NCBI GenBank assembly: GCA_963836735.1
Contig: CAWIKP010000022.1
Coordinates: 186,001 to 250,000 of the forward strand
Length of the DNA stretch: 64,000 nt
DNA from: JACCXG01 sp963836735
GTDB taxonomy: Bacteria > Acidobacteriota > Vicinamibacteria > Vicinamibacterales > 2-12-FULL-66-21
Direction of reading: 5' to 3'
The position numbers and the translations under genes were made by a program. The notes beneath the pieces were generated by a model. That model did no database searches. It was not told the DNA's origin and saw only the letters and a program-made list of their open reading frames with translations. Positions 9,870-19,627 of this stretch are shown piece after piece (position 1 is the stretch's first letter; each line of letters opens with the position of its first letter).

Positions 9870-11778
9870 ATGATGCCCCGAATCCTTATCATCCTGCTGA
9901 TCCTGCTGCTCGCCCCGCCCGAGCAGCGTGACTCCGAATGGACCACTCCCGGCGGCGACCCGGGTGCGCGCCGGTTCTCGACGCTCACGCAGATCACCCG
10001 CGAGAACGTCTCGACGCTGCAGCAGGCCTGGTCCTTCGATACCGGCGCGACGAATCTCCAGGGCACGCCGACGCTGGCAGGCGGGCTGATGTACATCACC
10101 GGCGGCCGCAGCGTGTTCGCCCTCGAGCCGGAGACGGGCAAGCAGGTCTGGCGTTTCGATGCACAGAAACGCGTCGGACGCCGCGGCGTTGCCTACTGGC
10201 CCGGCACCGCGCGGGTGACCCCGCGCGTGTACGTGGGCGTGGACGACGGCCGGCTGGCGGCGCTCGACGCGCGGACCGGTGAGCCGATCTCCGGATTCGG
10301 CAGCGCGGGATCGGTCGATCTGAAAGCGAGCATCGGGGGCGCAGATGGCCCGTTCACGCTCGACTCTCCACCGGTCGTCTACCGCAACGTCCTCGTGACC
10401 GGAGGCAGCAATACGGAAGGAGAGCCGAGCACGGGGCTGTATGGCGACATCCGCGGGTGGGACGCGCAGGACGGCCGGCTGCTGTGGTCGTTCCATACGG
10501 TGCCGCGCGCTGGAGAGGCCGGGGTCGAGACCTGGGAGGGCGAGAGCTGGAAGAACCGGTCGGGCGCGAATGCCTGGACCTACCTGACGCTCGATCCGGA
10601 TCGCGGGCTGGTGTTCGCCGCGACCGGATCGGCAACGTCCGATTTCTACGGCGCGGATCGCCGCGGCAAGAACCTCTACGCGAACTCCGTGATTGCGCTC
10701 GACGCCTCGACCGGCCGCCTCCGATGGCATCAACAGCTCGTTCACCACGATCTCTGGGACTGGGATCTGCCGGCGCGCGCCGGCGCTGATTGAGGTCTCG
10801 CGCGGCGGCCGGACGATTCCGGCGGTCGCGCAGATGACGAAGATGAGCCTGTTGTTCATCTTCAATCGGATGACCGGCGAACCACTGTTCGGCATCGAGG
10901 AGCGGCCGGTGCCCTCGAGCAGCGTGCCGGGAGAAGCAGCCTGGCCGACGCAGCCCTTTCCGCTGAAGCCGGCGCCTCTCGCCAGGACCACGTTCGATCC
11001 GGCGAAGGACATGTACTCGCTGACCCCCGAGCACGCCGCATACTGCCGCGATCTCTGGGACAAGAACCGTATGTTCGCCGCGGCGATGTTCACCCCGTCG
11101 CCGCTCGATGGCACGATGGTGATGTTCCCGAGCACGCTCGGCGGCGGCAACTGGAGCGGGTTGTCCTACGACCCGGGCCGGAAGCTGGTGTTCACGAACA
11201 TCATGAATCTCGCCCAGGTCGCCCGGATGGAGCCGCGCGACCCGGCGGATGGACGCGGAGCGTATCGGCGAACCTCGCCCTGGAAATCGGCGTACGGACG
11301 CTTCTGGAACCCTGAGACCAAGGTGCCCTGCTCGGCGCCGCCGTTTGGCGAACTCGTCGCCCTCGACGTAAACGAGGCCCGGGTGGTGTGGCGCGTGCCG
11401 CTGGGCGTCTTCGACGCGCTGAAGGAGCGCGGGTTCGGTGCGACAGGGACGCCGAACATCGGCGGCACCATTGCGACCGCCAGCGGCGTGATCTTCATCG
11501 GCGCCACGATCGACCGCCGCTTCCGGGCCTTCGACGCCGAGAGCGGCAAGCTGCTCTGGGAGACCACGCTCCCCGCCAGCGCCCACGCCACGCCGATGAC
11601 CTTCATGGGACGCGATCGCCGGCAGTACGTTGTCGTGGCGGCGGGCGGCGACGGGCTGCTGCAGTCGCCGACGGGAACTCAGGTGATTGCTTTGCGTGCA
11701 CGTGACCGCCCAAGGTCCGACGTCCCAATCCAGGGGAGCTCGAGGAGCCGGGTGAAATGCGTTCAACCAGCTGGCTGA
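9870..11778 (+). CDS. PQQ-dependent dehydrogenase (quinoprotein glucose dehydrogenase-like), frameshifted
   Basis: An exported quinoprotein of about 620 residues. The N-terminus has a short hydrophobic signal (MPRILIILLILLLAPP), then the family opening WTTPGGDPGARRFSTLTQIT and repeated propeller blades with W-docking motifs such as ALEPETGKQVWRFD and DAESGKLLWETTL. Conserved active-site stretches include VHHDLWDWDLPA and GGGNWSGLSYDP. It oxidises an alcohol or sugar and passes electrons to the respiratory chain. One extra base near 10775 breaks the frame; the join restores WDLPAAPALIEV. ATG at 9870 or 9873 fits. The last 20-25 residues come from a degenerate copy of the palindromic repeat, so the true stop may lie slightly upstream. 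Confidence 0.85.
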
Positions 11779-11812
11779 CGTCTTTCACCCTGCTCGTTCG
11801 AACTTCCCGAAC
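11733..11812. repeat. degenerate copy of the GGGTGAAA-core palindrome
   Basis: The core GGGTGAAATGC and CAACCAGCTGGCTG and the facing TCTTTCACCC, GTTCGAACTTCCC match the inner hairpin of the elements at 1657, 16275 and 40475. The outer CAACTCCC arms are nearly lost (CGTCCCAATCC remains). It overlaps the 3' end of the dehydrogenase reading frame. Confidence 0.6.
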
Positions 11813-11846
11813 GGAGTGAGGTTGACCGACCTGAATACGATCCGTC

Positions 11847-12788
11847 ATGAAACGCCTCGGTTTCGTCGTCGCGCTCGTCATGGTCTTCTCTGGATGCCGT
11901 AAGGCGCCGGCCCCAGAAGCCTCGCACCCCACTCCTGCTGATCACACCGCCCAGGTCGAGCAATGGCGCGCCAAGCACGAGGCGGACTATCGGCGTGACT
12001 GGGCCACCATCGCCGGCCTCTTTCCGTTGAAGGAAGGCGTCAACACCGCCGGCAGCGCCGCGACGAACGACATTCGGCTTCCCGGGTCCATGCCGGCTTC
12101 GATCGGGAAGTTCGTGCTGACAGGTGGGGACGTGCGTTACGAACCTGCGCCCGGCGTCGACGCCCGCCTCGAGGATGAACCGGTGAACGCCCCGCTGATC
12201 CTTGAGGACGACAATTCATCCGACGCCGACGAACTGCGTCTCGGCGACGTGCGCCTGGTCATTCACAAGAGCGGCCAGACCCGATCGCTCCGCGTCCGCG
12301 ACCCGAATGGCCCGCTCGCCAGGGGGTTCCTCGGATTCCAGTGGTTTCCCATCGATGCCCGGTATCGCGTGGTCGGCCGCTTCATCAAGGATGCCGAGCC
12401 GAAATCCATCCCGGTGTCGAACACCTACGGTGACGTCGACAGCTACAAGAGTGAAGGGGTGATCGAGTTCACGCTGATGGGAGAAGTCCTCCGCCTGCGT
12501 CCGTTCACGACCCGGCCGAAGCGCTTCTACATCGTGTTCCGCGACGGGTCGAGCGGACAGGAGACCTACGAGGCCGCCCGCTTTCTCTATGCCGATCTGC
12601 TGGACGACGGCACGACGGTGCTGGATTTCAACGAGGCCTACAATCCCCCTTGCGCGTTCAATCCCTACACGACCTGCCCGATCCCGATCTCCGAAAACCG
12701 CCTGCGGCCGAAGATCCTGGCCGGCGAAAAGGCCTATCCCGTCCATGTACCCCTGCCGCAGAAGGGTGGCTCGAAGCCCGGGCTGTGA
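11847..12788 (+). CDS. DUF1684 domain lipoprotein
   Basis: The intact 313-residue protein has a lipoprotein signal (LVMVFSGC, lipidated Cys near residue 17). The body is a DUF1684 domain: WRAKHEADYRRDWATIAGLF at the start, FQWFPIDARYRVVGRF in the middle, and the family signature AYNPPCAFNPYTTCPIP followed by PISENRL near the end. DUF1684 proteins are widespread and uncharacterised; fold and function are unknown to me. The gene starts 69 bp after the dehydrogenase stop and could share its transcript across the degenerate repeat. It is probably anchored to the periplasmic face of a membrane. Confidence 0.85.
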   Translation: MKRLGFVVALVMVFSGCRKAPAPEASHPTPADHTAQVEQWRAKHEADYRRDWATIAGLFPLKEGVNTAGSAATNDIRLPGSMPASIGKFVLTGGDVRYEPAPGVDARLEDEPVNAPLILEDDNSSDADELRLGDVRLVIHKSGQTRSLRVRDPNGPLARGFLGFQWFPIDARYRVVGRFIKDAEPKSIPVSNTYGDVDSYKSEGVIEFTLMGEVLRLRPFTTRPKRFYIVFRDGSSGQETYEAARFLYADLLDDGTTVLDFNEAYNPPCAFNPYTTCPIPISENRLRPKILAGEKAYPVHVPLPQKGGSKPGL

Positions 12789-12922
12789 ATGCGGTCTGGA
12801 CATTAATGTCTGGTCCCGTCCAGCCTGCCAACATTCTTGTGGATTGACCGCGATTTCCGACCGGAAGTAGGATTCGCCATCCTCGTGTGCGGAGGATTCG
12901 CCCCAGGTTTTCGTGCATTAGT

Positions 12923-12964
12923 CCCTTTTTGCAAGTCGTCGGGCCCTTTTTGCAAGTCGTTCGG
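12923..12964. repeat. two tandem 21-bp direct repeats
   Basis: CCCTTTTTGCAAGTCGTCGG (12923-12942) is repeated at 12944-12964 with one extra T, in the 204-bp gap before TonB receptor 2. The repeat sits about 30-70 bp upstream of the start codon, so it could be a regulator site or part of the leader. Confidence 0.6.
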
Positions 12965-12992
12965 CCAGCCGAGTGTCAGGAGGAGGAGAGAT

Positions 12993-15900
12993 ATGAGGCG
13001 AGGCTTCCGGGCGGTCCTGCTTATGGCAGGAATCCTCGCGGCGTGGGCAGTGCCTGCCCATGCCCAGGCGATCGGCTCGATCTTCGGGAAAGTCACCGAT
13101 CCGTCCGGCGGCGTGCTGCCAGGCGTGACCGTCACGGTTACCGGACCGGCCTCCAGCAGCCGCTGGTCGCCGTGACCACTGAAACGGGCGCCTACCAGTT
13201 CCCCAGCGTCCCGATCGGCACCTACACCGTGACGTTCGAGCTGGCCAGCTTCAAGAAGGCGCGTGCGGCCAGAACGTCATCATCACGACCGGCTTCAACG
13301 CCGGCATCGATCAGAAGCTCGAGATCGGCCAGATGACGGAAGAGGTCACGGTCTCGGCGGCCTCGCCGGTCGTGGACACCAAGAAGACCACGACCGGGGC
13401 GATGTTCACCGCGGACATCCTCGAGAAGATTCCCGACCGCGCGCGACCCGTGGCAGATCATCAACATGACGCCGGGCGTGCAGGCGCGGCCTCAACGTCG
13501 GCGGCTCGGCGTCGGGGCAGCAGGTCGGCCTCAGCTCCGCGGCTCCGGCGCCAACGTGCAGTGGAACCTCGAAGGCGGATCGATCACCGACCTGTCGTCG
13601 AACTCGTCGCCGTCGTACTTCAACTTCGACTCGTTCGATCAGATCCAGGTGACGACCGGCGGCGGCGACGTCTCGGTGCAGTCGGGCGGCCTGGCGATCA
13701 ACCTGGTGACCAAGAGCGGCAGCAACGTGTTCAAGGGCACCGCGCAACGGCACGTTCGAGAACGACAAGATGCAGTGCAACAACGTGACGAGGAGTTGTT
13801 CAACGCCGGCGCCAACGGCTTCCTCTCGGGCAACCCGCTGCAAGAAGATCGCCAACTACTCGGTCGAGACGGCGGGCCGATCCTCAAGAACCGCCTGTGG
13901 TACTGGGGCGCGGCCGACCGCCAGGACATCAACGTCGGCGTCGTCCAACTTCTTCGACGCCGCGAGAGGCGACGTTCTGCCAGGACCTGGTCGCGGCGCA
14001 GAACCGGCGGCGACGCTGGCGTCGGCGCATCACCTACGACAAGCTCGAGGACGTCCAGAGGCTGCCTGAACAACGACAAGACGACTGATCAAGGACCTCC
14101 AGTGGAAGTTCAACTACCAGCTGAACTCGGCGCAACAAGTTCCAGTACCTGTTCACGAGCGACAACAAGTTCCGCAACGCCGCGGCGCCAGCTCGACGAC
14201 CGCCGAATGAGGCGACGACCGCGCAGATCGAGCGACAAGCCGTGGCGGCTTCGCCGCTGCCGACCCACTCGCTGACGCACACGTTGATCGCGACCGACAG
14301 GCTGGTGTTCAACAACCAGTTCACCTACGTGCACGGCGGGTTCTTCCTCGACTACCAGGACGTGCCGCCGCAGGACGCTGCGGCGAGAGCCGCTACAACG
14401 GCAGCGACGATCTCAATCGTATGTGACCGGGAGCCGCGCCAGCGCCGACTGCCTCTGGAACATCCAGTCGCTGACCAACCGCACCACCAGCTTCAACAGC
14501 CGGTCGCTGCACGGCCACCTATCAGACCGTCGCGGCAAGACGTGGGAAGCCAAGACCGACGGCACCTACTTCCTGACCAACAAGCTCGGCGGCGACCACA
14601 GGCTGAAGTTCGGCGTCGGCTGGCGCGGAACCCGATCCTGACGTTCTCGCACTACAGCGGCGGCGCGCGCGCCAACGTCCAGTGCGTCGGCAACAACGCG
14701 CGCGAACTGCGGCGACGGCACCGTCGGTCCCGGTCGGCTCGGCGACCGGCATCGTCCCGTATCAGGCGATGCTCTACCGCGACCAGCTGCGCAACAACGA
14801 CTGGTGGACCTACAACGGCTACATCCAGGACTGCTACAGCCGCGGCCGGTGGCGCATCAACGGCGGCCTGCGCTACGACTGGCAGCAGTCGAAGTACCTC
14901 GGCGGCTGCGTGCCGGCGAACGCGCATCGTGCCGGACCTGCTGCCGGCGCAGTGCGAGGACGCGACCGATGGTCGACGCGACGACCGGCCAGCAAGATCC
15001 AGTCGTTCAGCAACTGGTCGCCACGCGTCGTCGGTCACCTACGACCTGCTCGGCAACGGCAAGACCGCCGTGCACGCCAGCTGCTCGTACTTCTACGCCA
15101 CGAAGATCACGCTGGCGAACGCGCTCGGCGGCCTCTTCACCAGCCGTCGCTGACCTGGGGCACCAAACCAGTCGAGCGGCGCGTGCAGCACCACGGCGGG
15201 CGCCCCGTGCTGGAACGACGCCAACCGCGACATGATCGTCCAGGCCAACGAGCTGATCGGCACGCCGACTCGAGCAGCTCGCGGTTCAACTCGACGACCG
15301 GTGTGCTCGCGCCGGCCGGCAACATGGTCGATCCGAGAGCGCAGATCGGCCGGACGCGCGAGGGCATCGTCGGCATCCAGCACGAGCTGATCGCCGAACC
15401 TCGCGGTCGGCGTCGACTACATCTACCGCAAGTACGATCGCGGCACGACGACCTACACGCATCGGCTACCAGCCGGGCGGCCGGCTACACCGCTGCGCGA
15501 ACTCTATACCGGGCCGATCACTTACACCGATCCGAGTGACGGGTATGACCGGCACCTACTACGCCGTGTGCCACGGGCTGCACGCGTCCGTCGGGCTCGG
15601 CAACATCACGATGACCAACCCGGACTACCAGGTCTATCACGGCGTCGACCTGACCGCGAACAAGCGGTTCAGCAACAAGTGGCAGCTGCAGGTCGGCGTG
15701 ACGATCCAGACCAACCCGAACTACTTCCCGGAGTATCGGCGTACGTTCATCGATCCGCAGGGCCGGGAGTTCAGCGACGGCCGGAGCACGATCGCCCGGT
15801 ATGTCTCAAGGCCAACGGCAGCTACTCGTTCCCGTGGGACATCAAGGCGTCCGCCAACTTCAACATCACGGAAGGCGCGGCGCGCACGGTGACCGTCAAC

Positions 15901-16217
15901 GGCCCCGGTGCGGTCTACGGCGGGGTGAACGCGACTGGCGCCGCCACCACGATCAACCGGCACACCGCTCGAGATCGAGCCGCGCGGCACCTACCCGGCT
16001 CGAGCCGGTCAAGCTGCTCGACCTCGGGCTGCAGAAGGCGTTCAAGTTCGACGGCGGTATCAGATCGCTGAAGTTGATGTTCGACGCGTTCAACGTGTTC
16101 AACATCAACACCATCACCGACTACTCGAGCGGCAATCGCAGCCTGGCCGGCTACACGCAGCCGACGGTGATCATCCCGCCGCGCGTGTTCCGGGTGGGAG
16201 CGCGGTTCGTATTCTAG
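12993..16217 (+). CDS. TonB-dependent outer-membrane receptor, Oar-like (receptor 2), many frameshifts
   Basis: A strong ribosome site (AGGAGGAG) lies 4-11 bases upstream of the ATG. The signal peptide (FRAVLLMAGILAAWAVPAHA) precedes a carboxypeptidase-regulatory-like domain (GSIFGKVTDPSGGVLPGVTV), a plug region (MTEEVTVSAASPVVDTKKTT) and a barrel ending GARFVF. The reading frame changes at least fifteen times. Wherever I compared neighbouring frames, deleting one base restored a family-like sequence, for example GTANGTFENDKMQCNN near 13750 and VNFFD near 13950. There is no loss of coding character between the breaks. I treat it as one intact gene of about 1,050 codons carrying sequencing insertions. 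The ligand is unknown. Confidence 0.8.
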
Positions 16218-16228
16218 ACAGCTTTCTA

Positions 16229-16261
16229 GAGGGCCTGGGCTTCGGGTTCAGGCCCTCTTTT
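16229..16261 (+). terminator. rho-independent terminator of TonB receptor 2
   Basis: GAGGGCCTG pairs perfectly with CAGGCCCTC around an 11-base loop (GGCTTCGGGTT), followed by TTTT. It starts 12 bp after the receptor stop codon. Confidence 0.9.
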
Positions 16262-16274
16262 CCATCCTCACTGT

Positions 16275-16426
16275 CAACTACCAACGGTCCCAACGATCCA
16301 ACGATCCAAGGGAAGCCGGTCGAACAATGGGGTGAAAGGCGTGCCAACAGGCTAGTGTCCTTCGCCTTTCACCCCTTTGTTCGACTGGCTTCCCTTGGGA
16401 GTTGGAAGTTGGAACGTTGGTAGTTG
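16275..16426. repeat. palindromic intergenic repeat with conserved core
   Basis: Arms: CAACTACCAACGGTCCC on the left and GGAACGTTGGTAGTTG on the right. The inner core is AAGGGAAGCC, TCGAACAA and GGGGTGAAAGGCG, facing CGCCTTTCACCCC (a perfect 13-bp stem), TTGTTCGA and GGCTTCCCTT. It lies between two convergent genes, 13 bp after the intrinsic terminator. Confidence 0.9.
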
Positions 16427-16460
16427 ACGCGTTTCCTACTTGAGGCCCGCGAGACCGTCC

Positions 16461-18361
16461 TCAGCGGGCCGGTATGGACGGATCAATCTGAAGCGCCTTC
16501 ATGAATTCAGCGCGCGCGCCGCTGACATCACCCTTTCATTGCCCGCACCCGCCCGAGGATGTCGTAGGCCGCCGGATTGGGAGCTGCGGCCGCGGATCGC
16601 TCAGCGAGTTGCGCCGCTTCGTCCAGCCGCCCCTCGTCCAGGAGCGCGCGGGCCAGGTTCATCTGAAACCCGGGATTGCCAGGCGCCGCATTGACGGCCC
16701 CGCGGAAGGCCTCGATGGCATCGGGTCGCTTCCCGCTTTGCAACAAGGCGATGCCGAGCCCGTTCCAGCCATTCGCGTCCTCGGCATGCGCGGCGAGGTA
16801 CTCGCGATAGTGGGGAACGGCGGCCGCGAAATCCTGCTGACCGGCCAACGCATTGGCGAGCAGGCCGTGTGCCGCGCGTGATGCCAGGAGCCCGGGCTCG
16901 TCTCGCACGAACGTGCGCAGCTCGCTGATCCCCTCGTCGACCCTTCCAGCCGTGAGCAGCTCCGAGCCAAGGAAGTACCGCGCCGGTGGATACCCGCGCG
17001 CCGCCTCGCGCAGGTGAGGGATCGCTTCGTCGTGTCTTCCGGCTGCCGCCAGCTCGGTGCCGACCAGGTTGTGCGCATTCGGCGTTGGCCAACGGTCGAG
17101 AACGGTCCCGGCCATCGTGAGAGCCGAGCCGGTACTCAGCATGGCGCGCCATTGTGCGCGCGGCCAGCGGCAGGGACAGCAGCACGGCAGCGACGAGCGC
17201 CACACGCCCTGGCTGCCAGGCGGTGTAACGCCGCGCACACCAGGCGATACCCGCCACTGCCAGAGCGATCGCTCCCGCAAGTGCCAGATACATGCGGCGT
17301 TCTGCCCCCACCTCGGTCGCAATCGGCAGCACGCTGGACGACGGCGCAAGGGTGATGAAGACCCAGGCGGCGAGGAATCCGATCTTCGGCCACCGCCACA
17401 ATGCCAGCCCGGTCAGCGCGAGCGGTACCAGACGATGAACACGGCGTACGGCCAGACGTCGGCGAGGGTCACCGCCCTCGGCCATCCGTAATAGAGCACC
17501 AGCGGCCCAGGCCACACGCTGAGCCACAGGTATCGGGTCACCATCTGCGCCTGGTTGAGCAGGTAGGTCCAGGGTGAGATGCGCGCTGTGCCGAAGCCTG
17601 ATGCGAGCGTCTGGCCGCCGGTGAGGAAGAAGGCTGCGAGGAGCAACCAGCTCGCAGCGAGCGCGCCGTAGAAGCGGCCACGCCTCTGGAACGCTTCACG
17701 GATGGACGAAAAAACGAACACCCGATCGTAGAGCACGACCATCAGCGGCGCCGTGGCGATAATTTCCTTGCAGGCCGTTCCGGCGGCGCATGCGGCAACG
17801 GCCAGCAGCTGCCATCGCTGCGGCCGCTTCGAACGGATCGCGCGAATGCTGCCGTACAGCGTGAGGAGATAGCACAGCGCCATCAGCGACTCGGTGCGCT
17901 GCGTGACGTAGTCGACGGCCTCGCTGTTGAGCGGGTGGACGGTCCAGATCAGCGCGACCGCGGCACCAATGCTCCCGTCGTCCTGCAACGTCTGCCGGAC
18001 GACACCGAAGAGGAGCAGTGCGCACGTCAGGTGGAGGGCCAGATTGACGATGTGATACCCGGTGACGTCCAGGCCACCTGCGGCATGGTTCAGCGCGAGC
18101 GAGAGGTTGACCAGGGGGCGTCCTGCAACCGGCGTATGTTCCGGCGGAGAGAACACCGCACCCATGCCGCCGGGATCCCGAATGCTCGGGTTCTGAACCA
18201 CGGTCGCGACGTCGTCGAAGATGAAAGGCCCGGAGAGGCTGCCGGCGTAGGCGATCAGGCCCGCGAGGAGAATCAGGGCCAGGTGCCACGATCGGCGGGC
18301 GGGGAGGCGGAGCGGGCGCCGGCGGTCCCGGCTTGCGGCGCCCGCCGCGCTTTACTTCCAC
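16461..18361 (-). CDS. TMTC-like multi-pass membrane protein with C-terminal TPR repeats (1), frameshifted
   Basis: The first membrane segment (WHLALILLAGLIAYAGSLSG) is followed by PFIFDD, the acidic loop motif of TMTC/GT-C-like membrane proteins. More helices carry TVHPLNSEAVDYVTQRTESL. The soluble end is a chain of TPR units (NAHNLVGTELAAAGRHDEAI through FMKALQIDPSIPAR). In eukaryotes TMTC proteins are O-mannosyltransferases; bacterial homologues are uncharacterised, so transferase activity is an inference. At least three single-base breaks occur (near 18320, 17420 and 16530), and the frame through the first helix has no standard start codon. GTG at 18361, overlapping the VWFA gene by 10 bp, is the best candidate. 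It is the last gene of the sulfatase/VWFA unit. Confidence 0.75.
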
Positions 18362-19618
18362 ATCACTTCCTGCGGCGGCAGTACCAAGGCGGCATAGCCC
18401 TTTCGCGCCCGCACGTTCAGCCCGGAGATCTTCGCCTTCACCTCGATCTTCCTGAACTTGCCGTCCATGGTCGCGTTGTCCGGCTGGTAGCCGATCACGT
18501 AGTAGGTGCTCGTGTCGCGCACGATCATGCCGAACGCGCGGCTGATGTCGTCGACGTTGCGGACCATGAAGCCGCCGGTGCCGGCCGTGAGAATGGTCGG
18601 ACCGTCGTCGCCGCTGTCGAAGGTCGTGGCGCGGGCGCGGCCCGCCCGGACCACGTCGGGGTTCGGGCTGGTCCCGTTGTCAGCCCGCGGCCGTCGATCG
18701 TGTAGATCGTCGTGCCGCCGCGGGCGGCCTGGGCCGCGACCATCTCCAGCCGTGGAGCGCGAGTCCTCGACGAAGAACCCTTCGGACAGGAACACGATGG
18801 TCTTGCGTCCGGGAAAGCGGCTCAGGCCCCCGTCACGGTCTGGAGGTTCTGCATCGTCCGCGCGGCCAGCATCCGCGCCTGCCGGATGTAGAGCCGCGAT
18901 TTCTTCTGGATCTGGTTCTCGACCTGCTGCAGGCCGCCGGTGGCCTGGCACATCGGCGGGCGACTCGGTGCAGGCCTTGACCCCGAGCTGATCGATCAGC
19001 TCGCGGGCGCCGTCCGCAATCCGGGCAGCGTCGTGCTCGCTCGGGATCATCGGCCACTCGCGGAACGGGGCGAGGAGCTCCTGGCGGTTCTCGGATTCCG
19101 GGCTTCACCGCACGGATCGCCTCGAGCAGCTCACCCCGGTCGGTCGTGAGCCGGCCCCTGAACATCCCGCCGTTGAGGAACACGCCGCCGAGATCCCCGG
19201 CGCCCATGAAGGTGGTCACGAACTGTTCGGCGCCGTGCTTGACGCGCGAGAGCGATTCGACGGCCAGGTGCCCTTCGTCGAACATGATGATGAACAGACG
19301 GTGATCCGCGCGCTGCGTGTTGCCGGTCAGCTCACCGGGCAGGTCGGCACGAAGCGCCAGGTCGTGGGTGACCATGTAGAACTGCTCGATCGGCTGCGGC
19401 TTTCCGTCCTCGAACAGCTGGAGATCGCCGGCCTCGAGGCCCGGCACGAAGTTGCCGCTCTGGTCGGTGATGATGGCGTCGACGGTCGACCAGGGTCGTG
19501 GTGGAACGGAACATCGGGGCCTGGCCGGATCCCTTCGATTCCTGGCTCGCCAGGATGCGCGGACCCCGAAGCCCGTAAAGCATGCGCCGCACAAAAAGAC
19601 GATGAGCAGGCTCCTCAT
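18352..19618 (-). CDS. VWFA-related acidobacterial domain protein (1), frameshifted
   Basis: A secreted protein of about 415 residues with signal peptide MRSLLIVFLCGACFTGFGVR. The opening VDAIITDQSGNFVPGLEAGD and LQLFEDGKPQPIEQF is the hallmark of the VWFA-related acidobacterial family. The VWA core includes LFIIMFDEGH, where the usual DxSxS metal site is replaced by DEGH, and then GRKTIVFLSEGFF. It ends KVKARKGYAALVLPP-like (RARKGYAALVLPPQEVMWK). Two or more frameshifts lie between 18700 and 19100. The gene starts 9 bp after sulfatase-like gene B and ends overlapping the TMTC-like gene, so it is in the same operon. The family's role is unknown; an extracytoplasmic binding or adhesion function is usual for VWA folds. 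Confidence 0.8.
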
Positions 19619-19627
19619 CTCCGATTC

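Noticed and set aside
9846..11150. Minus-strand open frame that continues the GNAT gene into the dehydrogenase region
   Set aside because: The section upstream of 9845 is the antisense of a clear PQQ dehydrogenase and the GNAT domain begins at the ATG at 9845.
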